Shown: positions 32,071 through 41,059 of the stretch, one piece after another
How positions within the stretch are numbered: position 1 is the first letter of the stretch
Layout: each line of letters starts with the position of its first letter
Assembly: GCF_019802255.1 (NCBI RefSeq)
Contig: NZ_JAHYSS010000004.1
Coordinates: forward strand, 634,621-698,620
Reading direction: 5' to 3'
Length of the DNA: 64,000 bases
Source: Pedobacter polysacchareus
Lineage (GTDB): Bacteria > Bacteroidota > Bacteroidia > Sphingobacteriales > Sphingobacteriaceae
The notes under the pieces: generated by a model
What the model saw: only the letters and a program-made list of their open reading frames with translations
Told to the model about the DNA's origin: nothing
Database searches by the model: none
Position numbers and translations under genes: made by a program

Positions 32071-32991
32071 ATGCAGTATCCAATCGATGAGCAAGGAATC
32101 TCTTTCCATGGCAATCTTGAATTATTAGCCAAACAAGTGGTAGAAGGCTTTATAACCGGCCTTCATAAAAGCCCCTTTCATGGTTTTTCTGTGGAATTTG
32201 CGGAACACCGACTGTACAATGTAGGAGATAATGTAAAAAATATCGACTGGAAGCTTTTTGCTAAAACAGATAAACTCTTCAGCAAACGTTTCGAAGAAGA
32301 AACCAATCTGCGTTGTCAGTTTATTGTGGATGTTTCATCTTCCATGTACTTCCCTTCGGGAGAATATAATAAACTTAACTTTTCTATACAGGCAACTGCT
32401 GCTTTGATCTATTTATTGAAAAGACAAAGAGATGCTTTCGGGCTCAGCTTGTTTTCCGATCATTTATTACTGAATACCCCTGCTAAATCAACCACTGCCC
32501 ATCAGAAATACCTGTTCAGTCAGCTCGAGCAAGCCTTAAATAAATCAGAAATGAACCTGCAAACCAATGTGGCACAAGCCTTACACCAGGTGGCAGAACT
32601 GATCCATAAACGCTCATTAGTTGTGATTTTTAGTGATATGCTGAATAGTAATCAGGGAGAGGAGCATCTGGAAAGGTTATTTTCAGCGCTTCAGCACTTG
32701 AAATTCAACAAACATGAAGTGGTGATCTTTAATGTAACGGATAAGTCAAGGGAAGTAGATTTCGAATTTGAAAACCGGCCTTACGAATTTATAGATATGG
32801 AAACGGGTGCGACGATTAAAGCGCATGCTGCAAGTTTGAAAACAGAATACCTCAGCAGAATGAGTAAATACAGACAGGCCATCCAGCTGAAATGCAGCCA
32901 ATACAAAATCGACATGATCGATGCCGATATTGCAGCTGGATTTCAACCTATATTGGAGGCCTATCTGATCAAAAGGCAAAAAATGAGTTAA
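32071..32991 (+). CDS. DUF58 domain protein (von Willebrand A-like)
   Basis: A protein of 306 residues. The DUF58 signature GDNVKNIDWKLFAKTDKLFSKRFEEE (about residues 52-77) is followed by a vWA-like metal site, VDVSSSM (DxSxS, near residue 91). No membrane span. DUF58 proteins usually work with a MoxR AAA ATPase and other vWA proteins (the Bacteroides Bat operons), but no such partner is nearby, so this is a stand-alone copy. A TATATTTA sequence, one base off the -7 consensus, lies just before the ATG. Its stop overlaps that of the convergent aminotransferase by four bases. Confidence 0.87.
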   Translation: MQYPIDEQGISFHGNLELLAKQVVEGFITGLHKSPFHGFSVEFAEHRLYNVGDNVKNIDWKLFAKTDKLFSKRFEEETNLRCQFIVDVSSSMYFPSGEYNKLNFSIQATAALIYLLKRQRDAFGLSLFSDHLLLNTPAKSTTAHQKYLFSQLEQALNKSEMNLQTNVAQALHQVAELIHKRSLVVIFSDMLNSNQGEEHLERLFSALQHLKFNKHEVVIFNVTDKSREVDFEFENRPYEFIDMETGATIKAHAASLKTEYLSRMSKYRQAIQLKCSQYKIDMIDADIAAGFQPILEAYLIKRQKMS

Positions 32992-34184
32992 GCGGAAGCA
33001 ACTACTGCTGCTACATTTCTTAGAATCACCTCGCAGGCATATTCAATTTCTTCATTTGTAATGATCAATGGCGGAGCTACACGCATAGAATTGCTGCAAT
33101 GCAAAAACCAGTCGCTGATCACACCATCGGCAATACAGGCATCAATGATTTTTTTATTAATCTCAAAGTTCTCAAATTCAATAGCCATCATTAAACCCTT
33201 TCCACGTACCTCTTTGATGGCAGGGTGAACCAATAGTTTTTTAAATAATTCTCCTTTTTCTTCTACACCATCTACAATGTTTTCTTTTTGGATGGTTTGC
33301 AAAGTGGCTAAACCTGCTGCACAGCTCACTGGGTGGCCGCCAAAGGTAGTCAGGTGTCCTAAAATAGGATTTGTTGCCAAGGCCCTCATGATCTCCGTAG
33401 AACTGATAAATGCACCAATTGGCATACCGCCACCGATTCCTTTGGCCAGTAAAAGAATATCAGGAGCAATTCCGTAATGTTCAAAGCCAAACATCTTTCC
33501 AGTACGTCCAAAACCGCATTGAATTTCGTCCAGGACCAATAAGGTGCCTGTAGCCTTACATTTTGCGCTTAGCGCCTCAAAATAGGCTTTATCGGCAGTT
33601 CTAAGACCAGCTTCACCTTGTACGGTCTCCATAAATACAGCGGCAGTACGTTCTGTAATCAGATCCAGGTCTGCGATCACATTAAAATTGATGAACCGGA
33701 TATCGGGAAGTAATGGTCTGTAGGCTTGTTTGAATTCTTCGTTACCCATTAGGCTTAAAGCGCCTTGAGTACTGCCATGGTAAGAATTATGGCAGGAAAT
33801 GATTTCCGGCCGACCGGTATATCTTTTAGCCAGTTTCATGGCGCCTTCTACGGCTTCTGCACCGGAATTAACGAAATAAGTACAGTTTAAATGACTTGGG
33901 AGCACATCTGCTAAAGCTTTAGCAAAGTTTACCTGCGGACTCTGAACGAATTCGCCATAAACCATGATGTGCATGTAGTTTTCCACTTGCTCCTTCACCG
34001 CATTTACTACAGCAGGGTGGCAATGGCCAACATTACTCACACCAATACCGGCAATTAAATCCAGGTGTTTTTTGCCTGCAGTATCATAAAGATACATACC
34101 GCTGGCTTTAGTAAATTCTAAAAGAAGTGGCTCTAGTGTAGTTTGGGCGTTATGTTGAAGGAATAATTGACGTTGTGTAAGCAT
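32988..34184 (-). CDS. Class III PLP-dependent aminotransferase
   Basis: A protein of 398 residues from ATG 34184. A TTG two codons upstream is in frame but lies inside a -7 box. The family marks are VNSGAEAVEGAMKLAKRYTGR (cofactor phosphate site), SYHGSTQGALSLMG, LVLDEIQCGFGRTGK (DE pair), and the Schiff-base Lys in LLLAKGIGGGMPIGA. Substrates of the class include acetylornithine, ornithine, 4-aminobutyrate and lysine. No arginine genes are adjacent, so the substrate is left open. It follows the ECF sigma module on the same strand. Confidence 0.88.
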   Translation of the reverse strand: MLTQRQLFLQHNAQTTLEPLLLEFTKASGMYLYDTAGKKHLDLIAGIGVSNVGHCHPAVVNAVKEQVENYMHIMVYGEFVQSPQVNFAKALADVLPSHLNCTYFVNSGAEAVEGAMKLAKRYTGRPEIISCHNSYHGSTQGALSLMGNEEFKQAYRPLLPDIRFINFNVIADLDLITERTAAVFMETVQGEAGLRTADKAYFEALSAKCKATGTLLVLDEIQCGFGRTGKMFGFEHYGIAPDILLLAKGIGGGMPIGAFISSTEIMRALATNPILGHLTTFGGHPVSCAAGLATLQTIQKENIVDGVEEKGELFKKLLVHPAIKEVRGKGLMMAIEFENFEINKKIIDACIADGVISDWFLHCSNSMRVAPPLIITNEEIEYACEVILRNVAAVVASA

Positions 34185-34187
34185 ACA

Positions 34188-34195
34188 CAAAAATA
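34188..34195 (-). promoter_or_regulatory. Candidate -7 promoter box for the aminotransferase gene
   Basis: Minus strand TATTTTTG, an exact TAnnTTTG match, ending only three bases before the ATG. If used, the transcript begins at or next to the start codon. No TTG is seen at -33. Confidence 0.35.
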
Positions 34196-34199
34196 CAAA

Positions 34200-34652
34200 T
34201 TAATTCCGCTCAGGCCTGCCATTTTTGTATCTCGATAGGAGTTCTCTTTTAAAAGTCTCCTGAGCACGGTAATATTTTCCTACGGTTTTAATAGGCAGGC
34301 TTGATTTCAATTTGTAATAATATTTTTTCTCAATGGAGAGGTCTCTTTGTTTAAAATTCAGTTCATTCACAATCAGATTCTGTACTTCTGTATCTGATAA
34401 ATCATCGATTTCAGTACTTTTTCTAAAACTGATCATATTTTGAGCTCTTTCTTTACGCAAAGCAGATTGTTCCTTTTGAAATTCATTATATATCGGCCAA
34501 AAGATCTTCGCTTCTTCCTCAGAAAGGTCTAGTTTCTGTGTTAAATAGCTAATTCTTAAGGATTCGATTTCAGCAGACCTATCGCCAGGCTTCTGTGCGG
34601 AAGCAAAGAAAGGCAGCATAAAAAGCATGGAGGCAATAATTATATTTTTCAT
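34200..34652 (-). CDS. Periplasmic helical protein, CpxP/Spy-like
   Basis: A protein of 150 residues with a cleavable signal peptide (MKNIIIASMLFMLPFFASAQ). The rest is helical and charged, with SYLTQKLDLSEEEAKIFWPIYNEF (about residues 34-57), a pattern like the LTxxQ helices of CpxP/Spy chaperones. It follows the ECF sigma gene and its membrane partner on the same strand (38 bases after the latter), and related proteins in Bacteroidota are named sensors of ECF sigma factors. A role in envelope stress sensing is inferred from this context. Confidence 0.72.
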   Translation of the reverse strand: MKNIIIASMLFMLPFFASAQKPGDRSAEIESLRISYLTQKLDLSEEEAKIFWPIYNEFQKEQSALRKERAQNMISFRKSTEIDDLSDTEVQNLIVNELNFKQRDLSIEKKYYYKLKSSLPIKTVGKYYRAQETFKRELLSRYKNGRPERN

Positions 34653-34690
34653 TAGGGTATTATTTTATTAGTTGATGAAGAGATCAAAAA

Positions 34691-35293
34691 TTATAGATCC
34701 GAAGCAATTTCATTTTGGCTGTAGTTGCTGAGAATATAGTTTTCTAAATCAGCATCTGCTACCGAAGGTTGTTCCTGCGTTAGGCGATTAGATTGAATAT
34801 GTTCTATGATGGTACTTTCGTCAATATCAAAAAGCATTTGTTCTGTTGCGGCATCAGCAGAAAGCGGAAGTGCTGAAGTTGGGTTTGCATTCTGATAAAA
34901 ATATACACTCAAGGCACTCACCAATACAAAACAGGCAGCGGATGCATATTTTAATGACTTAGAATGCCATAGTCGAATGGTTTTTGTGACCTTTTCTTCC
35001 GTTGTTTTTGCAGCAATCCTGGCCTGCAGTTGCTGGAAATAATCGGGAGGTACGGTGTACCCAACCACTTCTGCCTGAATCTTCGTAGAAAGCGACTCAA
35101 AGTAACCTTCCGGCATACTGAAGCCCGATTCTGGGCTGCTTGTTTTCAAATCATCCAAAAATATCGCTTCATGAATGTTTGCTGGCAGTCCTTCAAAATA
35201 CCCTTCTGGAATAGAAAAAGGATGTTTCAGGTCTAAGCCGGCCAGCTGAGGGGCTTCGTTCATCCATTCGCTATTTTCTAAATCATTTTCCAT
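34691..35293 (-). CDS. Membrane-anchored partner of ECF sigma factor (putative anti-sigma)
   Basis: A protein of 200 residues from ATG 35293. An ATG at 35347 would overlap the sigma gene by 20 bases and cannot be excluded. The cytoplasmic half holds three copies of a short motif: FSIPEGYFEGLP (26-37), FSMPEGYFESL (58-68) and YTVPPDYFQQL (79-89). One membrane span follows (about 115-133, FVLVSALSVYFYQ), then a periplasmic tail of about 65 residues. No ZAS zinc motif and no FecR domain are visible. The position directly after an ECF sigma gene suggests an anti-sigma factor of a poorly described type. Confidence 0.68.
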   Translation of the reverse strand: MENDLENSEWMNEAPQLAGLDLKHPFSIPEGYFEGLPANIHEAIFLDDLKTSSPESGFSMPEGYFESLSTKIQAEVVGYTVPPDYFQQLQARIAAKTTEEKVTKTIRLWHSKSLKYASAACFVLVSALSVYFYQNANPTSALPLSADAATEQMLFDIDESTIIEHIQSNRLTQEQPSVADADLENYILSNYSQNEIASDL

Positions 35294-35327
35294 TGCATAA
35301 GTATTGATACATTTCAGAGCAAAAGGT

Positions 35328-35888
35328 TTAAAAGGTGATGTCCTCATTTAGCATAAAAGTTTCCACTTTTTTTACTGCAATATGAAAAGAGGCTTTTAGG
35401 GCACCTACACTGGTTCCCGTGATCTCCGCAATTTCTTCATATTTAAGGTCGTCAAAATACTTCATGTTAAAAATGAGCCGTTGTTTTTCCGGTAAGGTCA
35501 ACAATGCCTGCTGTAATTTCATCTGGATTTTATCCCCATTGAAATAAGAAGAAGCGACCAGGCTTTCCGCCAGTTCTTCAGAAACATCGTCCAATGGCGT
35601 ATTGTTGCGTTGTTTCTTTTTATTCAGAAAAGTAATAGATTCATTGGTGGCGATGCGATAGATCCAGGTATACAACTTGGAATCGCTGCGGAACTTCTCC
35701 AGATTTTTCCAGACTTTCACGAAAACTTCCTGAACCAGGTCATCCGTATCATCATGGTCGATCACCAACCGGCGGATATGCCAGTAGATCTTTTGCTGGT
35801 ACTTTTGAAGAAGCAGGTTAAAGGCTTCATTACGAGTCTCCTTACTGGAGAATTTCTCTAAAATTTCTGAATCTTCAACCTGCTTCAT
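35328..35888 (-). CDS. RNA polymerase ECF-type sigma factor
   Basis: A protein of 186 residues. Region 2 has YQQKIYWHIRRLVIDHDDTDDLVQEVFVKVWKNLEKFR and YTWIYRIATNESITFLNKK (about residues 29-92). Region 4 has LPEKQRLIFNMKYFDDLKYEEIAEITGTSVGALKASFHIAVKKVE, a helix-turn-helix. This two-domain layout is that of extracytoplasmic-function sigma factors, which direct polymerase to stress or transport genes. First gene of a sigma, membrane partner, CpxP-like set on the minus strand. Confidence 0.92.
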   Translation of the reverse strand: MKQVEDSEILEKFSSKETRNEAFNLLLQKYQQKIYWHIRRLVIDHDDTDDLVQEVFVKVWKNLEKFRSDSKLYTWIYRIATNESITFLNKKKQRNNTPLDDVSEELAESLVASSYFNGDKIQMKLQQALLTLPEKQRLIFNMKYFDDLKYEEIAEITGTSVGALKASFHIAVKKVETFMLNEDITF

Positions 35889-35941
35889 TTATAGTATTTA
35901 ATCTGTTAATATGGACAGATATATTAAACGCCTGTTAGGGC

Positions 35942-36901
35942 TTATTTATTGGCTCTTTTCATTACTTTTTGAACAGCTTCAACGATATTGATCGTATCCA
36001 AACCGTACTTTGTCATCAATTGATCAGGAGTACCACTTTCCCCGAAGCTATCATTTACGGCTACAAATTCCTGAGGTGAAGGAAGTTCTGTCGACAATAA
36101 TCTGGCTACACTCTCTCCAAGACCACCAAATTTATTGTGCTCTTCGCAAGTCACTACGCAACCTGTTTTCTTCACAGATTTTAAGATTGCAGCTTCATCC
36201 AATGGCTTAATCGTGTGAATATTGATAATTTCTGCATCAATACCCAATTCTGCCAATTGCTCACCAGCCTCAATTGCTTTCCAAACCATGTGTCCGGTAG
36301 CAACGATCGTCACATCAGTACCTTCGTTTACCATCCATGCTTTACCAATCTCAAATTTCTGATCAGGATCAGTAAATACAGGAATTACTGGTCTGCCGAA
36401 ACGTAAATAAACAGGACCTTCATATTCAGCAATTGCAATAGTTGCCGCTTTAGTCTGGTTGTAATCACAAGTATTGATCACAGTCATGCCTGGAAGCATT
36501 TTCATCAAACCGATATCTTCTAAAATCTGGTGAGTTGCCCCATCTTCACCTAGTGTTAAACCAGCATGAGAAGCACAGATTTTTACGTTTTTATTTGAAT
36601 AAGCAACAGACTGTCTGATCTGGTCATAAACCCTTCCTGTAGAGAAGTTGGCGAAAGTTCCTGTGAAAGGAATTTTACCACCAATGGTTAAACCAGCAGC
36701 AATACCGATCATATTTGCTTCGGCAATACCAATCTGGAAAAAGCGCTCAGGGAATTCTTTAATAAAGGCATCCATTTTCAAAGAACCTACCAAATCCGCA
36801 CAAAGTGCAACTACTTCCGGGTTTTTCTGTCCTGCTTCAAGTAATCCTGCTCCAAAACCAGAACGGGTATCTTTCTTTTCAGTATATGTGTACTTTTTCA
36901 T
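35942..36901 (-). CDS. Transketolase, C-terminal subunit
   Basis: A protein of 319 residues equal to the second half of a transketolase: the pyrimidine-binding domain (GFGAGLLEAGQKNPEVVALCADL, and FFQIGIAEANMIGIAAGL with the catalytic Glu) and the C-terminal domain (GLGESVARLLS). The first half is encoded two bases upstream on the same strand. The two subunits together move two-carbon units between pentose and triose/tetrose phosphates. A split transketolase is frequent in Bacteroidota and archaea. A 1-deoxyxylulose-5-phosphate synthase is not indicated, since the N-terminal half matches transketolase. Confidence 0.93.
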   Translation of the reverse strand: MKKYTYTEKKDTRSGFGAGLLEAGQKNPEVVALCADLVGSLKMDAFIKEFPERFFQIGIAEANMIGIAAGLTIGGKIPFTGTFANFSTGRVYDQIRQSVAYSNKNVKICASHAGLTLGEDGATHQILEDIGLMKMLPGMTVINTCDYNQTKAATIAIAEYEGPVYLRFGRPVIPVFTDPDQKFEIGKAWMVNEGTDVTIVATGHMVWKAIEAGEQLAELGIDAEIINIHTIKPLDEAAILKSVKKTGCVVTCEEHNKFGGLGESVARLLSTELPSPQEFVAVNDSFGESGTPDQLMTKYGLDTINIVEAVQKVMKRANK

Positions 36902-36903
36902 GC

Positions 36904-37749
36904 TTAATAGTCTTTTAGGGTAGAAGGTAATTGTGCTAATGCTGCGGCTAATTGCTCGTCATTTGGAGCAATACCATGCCATTTGTGTGATCCCATCATG
37001 AAATCTACACCATTACCCATGATAGTACTCATCAAGTTTAAAATCGGTTTGCCTTTACCGGTTAAAGATTTAGCATAGTGTAAAGCTTTCACAATATCAG
37101 CCATATCGTTACCGTTAGACGTGATCACATGCCATCCGAAAGCTTCGAATTTAGCTTGTAAACTCTCTAATGAAAGTACTTTTTCAGTAGGACCATCAAT
37201 TTGCTGTCCATTATAATCAATAGTAGCAATCAAATTGTCAACCTTATTGAATGGTGCATACATGATGGCTTCCCAATTTTGGCCTTCCTGTAATTCTCCA
37301 TCCCCTAATAACACATAAACTGTGGAATGGTCTTTATTTAATTTCTTCGCTTGTGCAGCCCCAATCGCTACAGACATGCCCTGACCTAAAGATCCGGAAG
37401 CAATTCTGATACCTGGAAGATGCTCATGTGTAGTTGGATGTCCCTGTAATCTTGAATTTAATTTTCTGAATGTAGCCAGCTCAGTAACTTCAAAATAGCC
37501 TGATCTAGCCAGCGCACTATAGAAAACCGGTGAAATATGTCCGTTAGAAAGGAAAAATATATCTTCTCCTATTCCATCCATTTTAAAATCAGTAGTGTGG
37601 TTCATCACATCAAAATACAATGCAGTCATAAAGTCTGCACATCCTAATGATCCTCCGGGGTGGCCTGATTGGCAACCATGCACCATTCTAACAATATCTC
37701 TTCTTACTTGAGAAGCGATATCTTCTAATTCATTGATTGTATGTTTCAT
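36904..37749 (-). CDS. Transketolase, N-terminal subunit
   Basis: A protein of 281 residues equal to the thiamine-diphosphate-binding half: GCQSGHPGGSLGCADFMTALYF (residues 25-46), then the ThDP/Mg2+ motif GDGELQEGQNWEA with the later DYNGQ. It requires the partner at 35942-36901 for the rest of the active site. A -7 box at 37775-37782 gives a leader of about 20 bases. It heads a two-gene operon for the non-oxidative pentose phosphate pathway. Confidence 0.93.
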   Translation of the reverse strand: MKHTINELEDIASQVRRDIVRMVHGCQSGHPGGSLGCADFMTALYFDVMNHTTDFKMDGIGEDIFFLSNGHISPVFYSALARSGYFEVTELATFRKLNSRLQGHPTTHEHLPGIRIASGSLGQGMSVAIGAAQAKKLNKDHSTVYVLLGDGELQEGQNWEAIMYAPFNKVDNLIATIDYNGQQIDGPTEKVLSLESLQAKFEAFGWHVITSNGNDMADIVKALHYAKSLTGKGKPILNLMSTIMGNGVDFMMGSHKWHGIAPNDEQLAAALAQLPSTLKDY

Positions 37750-37774
37750 TAATTGGGGTTGTTGATTAATATGA

Positions 37775-37782
37775 CAAATGTA
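37775..37782 (-). promoter_or_regulatory. Candidate -7 promoter box for the transketolase pair
   Basis: Minus strand TACATTTG, an exact TAnnTTTG match 25 bases before the ATG. The -33 element is not obvious. From 37783 to 38001 there is no gene. Confidence 0.5.
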
Positions 37783-38001
37783 ATTAAAAATACTTTGGAC
37801 GTAACATGTTAAGCTAAAGTTCAGTAGAAAGGCATAAAATACAACTATCGCCTGCTTTTTGTTTTATTTTTCTATCGATTTATCAATATAAGCTTGTTAT
37901 TCCAGAGAATTCTATATTTTTAGGAACTTTTATGTTCGATTTTGATAAAAATACTAACCAAACTTCAAAAAATTGATATCTAAAACCACACAAACTAAAT
38001 C

Positions 38002-39285
38002 ATGACAAACCAAACACAAAAATCAGTCATTTCTCCCATTGTAACCATTGGGGCTTTATTCTTCATTTTTGGCTTTGTAACCTGGGCCAATAGTACCTTA
38101 ATTCCCTTTCTGAAAATAGCTTGCGGACTTAAAACAGATTTTGAAGCTTTCCTGGTCACCTTCGCCTCGTACATCGCTTACTTCTTTCTATCCCTTCCTT
38201 CTTCATGGATCTTAAAAAAACTGGGATTTAAAAACGGAATTATTATAGGCTTACTGATTTTGGCATTCGGATCTTTAATTTTTATCCCTGCGGCAGACAG
38301 CAGAAGTTTTGGTTTGTTCTTAACAGGTATCTTTATCCAGGGAGCAGCCCTTTCGCTATTGCAAACGGCTTCTAACCCTTACATCAGCATCATCGGTCCA
38401 ATAGAAAGTGCGGCAAAACGCATGAGCATCATGGGACTATGTAATAAATTTGCTGGTGTGATTGTGCCAATTGTAATGGGAACTATTTTCCTTAAAAATG
38501 CAAGTGCAATTGAAAGCAAAATCGCTGATATAGCCACTACAGCTGCAGAACGTGAACTATTATTACAGGAAGTTTTAGGGCGTGTGCATACACCTTATAT
38601 AGTATTGGCGATTGTATTCACACTTTTTGCCATATTTATTAAATATTCAAACCTGCCGGAAGTTGACGTCGATAAAGAAGATGAAGTAATTGAAGGAGAA
38701 GTTAAAGTGACAAAAACTTCCATCTTCCAATTCCCACACCTTTTCCTTGGTGCATTCTGTATCTTCGTTTATGTAGCTGCAGAGGTAATGGCGGGTGATA
38801 TCATCGGCGTATATGGAAAATCATTAGGCATCAGTGCCGATATTACCAAGTACTTCACCACCCTTACGCTAGCGAGTATGCTGGTCGGTTATGTGGTGGG
38901 TATTATTGTAATCCCTAAATACATTACCCAGCAGTTTGCCTTAAAAATCTGTGCGATTTTAGGGGTGATTTTTGTAGGTGCAGCATATTTAACGCATGGT
39001 TATACTTCCGTGATTTTCGTAGGTTTATTAGGACTGGCGAATTCATTAATGTGGCCGGCAATCTTCCCTCTAGGAATCAAAGGACTTGGTAAATTCACTA
39101 AAACAGGATCAGCGATTATGGTCATGGGTATTGCAGGTGGTGCGGTTTGGCCATTGATTTACGGTTACCTGAAAGATTATTTACACATGGACTTCCAATT
39201 GGCATTTTTTGTAAGTGTGCTGCCTTGTTACTTATACATCTGGTATTTTGCTGTAGCCGGACATAAAGTTCGTACTAAAGGATAA
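38002..39285 (+). CDS. Sugar MFS transporter, FucP/GluP (FHS) family
   Basis: A protein of 427 residues with about 12 membrane spans. The N-terminal FFIFGFVTWANSTLIPFLK (residues 18-36) and the central TASNPYISIIGP segment (near residue 127) are marks of the fucose:H+ symporter (FHS) family, which includes FucP and the glucose/galactose transporter GluP. The substrate could be fucose, glucose, galactose or another hexose and is not fixed by the sequence. No catabolic genes are adjacent. The gene is single, with its own terminator. Confidence 0.9.
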   Translation: MTNQTQKSVISPIVTIGALFFIFGFVTWANSTLIPFLKIACGLKTDFEAFLVTFASYIAYFFLSLPSSWILKKLGFKNGIIIGLLILAFGSLIFIPAADSRSFGLFLTGIFIQGAALSLLQTASNPYISIIGPIESAAKRMSIMGLCNKFAGVIVPIVMGTIFLKNASAIESKIADIATTAAERELLLQEVLGRVHTPYIVLAIVFTLFAIFIKYSNLPEVDVDKEDEVIEGEVKVTKTSIFQFPHLFLGAFCIFVYVAAEVMAGDIIGVYGKSLGISADITKYFTTLTLASMLVGYVVGIIVIPKYITQQFALKICAILGVIFVGAAYLTHGYTSVIFVGLLGLANSLMWPAIFPLGIKGLGKFTKTGSAIMVMGIAGGAVWPLIYGYLKDYLHMDFQLAFFVSVLPCYLYIWYFAVAGHKVRTKG

Positions 39286-39305
39286 TATAAATAGCCTTAG
39301 CTATT

Positions 39306-39339
39306 AAAAGGGAGGAGCGAAAGTTTCTCCCTTTTTTTT
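39306..39339 (+). terminator. Rho-independent terminator after the sugar transporter gene
   Basis: AAAAGGGAG (39306-39314) pairs with CTCCCTTTT (39327-39335), with a 12-base loop, followed by T8 in total. Between here and 39478 no gene is seen. Confidence 0.85.
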
Positions 39340-39478
39340 ATGCAGCAGGATTGCTTAAAAGCTAAGCACTTAAATGCGGAAGGCCAGCTACCCCAATAAG
39401 TTTTGAAATGCGGTCTTATCTTCTTAATACTGAACAAAATGAATGCCGGATCTGAAGTTTTAATCTCATATAAAACTG

Positions 39479-39486
39479 TATTTTTG
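39479..39486 (+). promoter_or_regulatory. Candidate -7 promoter box for the hybrid histidine kinase
   Basis: TATTTTTG, an exact TAnnTTTG match 42 bases before ATG 39529. Only a weak -33 (CTG at 39452-39454) is present. Confidence 0.45.
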
Positions 39487-39528
39487 TGATTATTGTTTGC
39501 CTGGGGGGCTTAACTTTAATGTGTGTGT

Positions 39529-41037
39529 ATGGCAATTTCTACCTTTAGAAGGGGGGAGGATAGTGTTCATGATTTAAGAACAATATATCTTTTAGTGTCC
39601 TTTATCGTGCTTTGTATGGTATTCAGTTACTGGATTGTGCTCTCTGCGAACAACCAGCAAGTCCGTATCTGGTTTTCAATTGCCTCTGGCATCGCAGTGC
39701 TGATCGCCTGTTATGGCCTGATCCAGCAGTTTAAAAGCGTAATCAAAAATAAACTGCAACCGCCAGCAACAGCACAGCTTCATCAAGCATTAGCACAAAA
39801 AAACAAAGAATTAAATGGAATGGCCCTGGAACTGATTAAAGAACAGGAAATCAGGGAAGCTTCTGAAAAAGCAAAACAAATATTTCTGGTCAATATCAGC
39901 CACGAAATCCGTACCCCTATGAATGGAATTATGGGTTTCGCACAGTTATTGGAGGAATCTCTGGTGGACGAAGATCACCATCAATCCCTTCAGATGATCA
40001 TCAAATCGGCCGATCAGCTCATGGCCATCCTCAATGATATCCTCGACTTTTCCAGATTGGAATCCGGAGACATCAATTTTCAAAACCTTCCTTTTACTTT
40101 GAAAGACACCGTACATTCCATTTATAGAATGATGGAACACAGTGCAAAATGTAAAAACCTGAATTTTAGCTACGAGATTCCTGATACCCTGCCGGAAGTG
40201 CTGAGCGGTGATGCCCTTCGTCTGGGACAGATTCTATTAAACCTCACTTCAAATGCCATCAAATTCACTGAAAAAGGGGAAGTGAAAATCTCTTTAAGAG
40301 CATTAGATGAGCAAGATGATACCGTCTCTATTGGATTTCAGCTGCACGATACTGGAATAGGGATCCCAATGAATAAACAGCAGAAAGTGTTTGATTTCTT
40401 TGAACAGGTAACCAATGATACCTCCAGAAGGTATGCAGGAACTGGACTTGGACTAAGTATTGTAAAACGCCTGGTGGAGTTACAGGGCGGGGCTGTGGCG
40501 ATGGATAGTGTGGTTGGCCGTGGCTCAGATTTCTACTTTACCATGAATTTCGACAAAGTATCGGAAGAACTGAAAACACAAACCATAAATAGCCGAAGAT
40601 CCAGACTTCATCAGCCCATCCTGCAGAATGGCAAAGGAATTAAAGTCCTGATTGTGGAAGACAATCCGATCAATCAGCTGCTGGTCACTAAATTACTTGA
40701 AAATCAGGGCTATGAAATTACCCTGGCTGGCAATGGCCGCATTGCATTGGAAGCTTATGAAAAGCAATCATTTGATATTATCCTGATGGATTTGCAGATG
40801 CCGGAACTGGACGGTTATGAAACTACCCGGATCATTAGAAAGATGGCCGGTGATAAAGCTGAGATTCCTATAGTGGCCATGACAGCCCATACCATCAAAG
40901 GTGAGCTGGAAAAATGTGTCAGTATCGGAATGAATGATTACATTTCCAAGCCTTTTTATGCTGCAGAATTGTATCAAAAGATAGAAATTATCATAGAAAA
41001 AGCCAGATCCAGGGTGGTTTCCGATCAGAAATCCTAA
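39529..41037 (+). CDS. Hybrid sensor histidine kinase/response regulator
   Basis: A protein of 502 residues from ATG 39529 (GTG 39523 is also in frame). Two membrane spans (about residues 18-38 and 48-65) with almost no loop between them are followed by a short coiled coil and HisKA with FLVNISHEIRTPMNGIMGFAQLL (phospho-His near residue 125). The HATPase part has the N box LTSNAIKFTEKGE and G boxes DTGIGIP and GTGLGLSIVKRLVELQGG. A receiver domain with the phospho-acceptor Asp in ILMDLQMPELDGYE ends the protein. No sensory domain is evident, so it may sense the membrane itself or a partner. The output regulator is not encoded nearby. Confidence 0.92.
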   Translation: MAISTFRRGEDSVHDLRTIYLLVSFIVLCMVFSYWIVLSANNQQVRIWFSIASGIAVLIACYGLIQQFKSVIKNKLQPPATAQLHQALAQKNKELNGMALELIKEQEIREASEKAKQIFLVNISHEIRTPMNGIMGFAQLLEESLVDEDHHQSLQMIIKSADQLMAILNDILDFSRLESGDINFQNLPFTLKDTVHSIYRMMEHSAKCKNLNFSYEIPDTLPEVLSGDALRLGQILLNLTSNAIKFTEKGEVKISLRALDEQDDTVSIGFQLHDTGIGIPMNKQQKVFDFFEQVTNDTSRRYAGTGLGLSIVKRLVELQGGAVAMDSVVGRGSDFYFTMNFDKVSEELKTQTINSRRSRLHQPILQNGKGIKVLIVEDNPINQLLVTKLLENQGYEITLAGNGRIALEAYEKQSFDIILMDLQMPELDGYETTRIIRKMAGDKAEIPIVAMTAHTIKGELEKCVSIGMNDYISKPFYAAELYQKIEIIIEKARSRVVSDQKS

Positions 41038-41050
41038 ATCTGGCTTTTTT
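40998..41050 (+). terminator. Terminator overlapping the 3' end of the kinase gene
   Basis: AAAAGCCAGAT (40998-41008, inside the coding sequence) pairs with ATCTGGCTTTT (41038-41048), followed by T6. The loop of 29 bases contains the stop codon. Confidence 0.65.
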
Positions 41051-41059
41051 CAGTAGTAC

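Noticed and set aside
35942-37749. Frameshifted single transketolase gene
   Set aside because: Each half has its own proper start and full domain borders, and split transketolases are common in this phylum.
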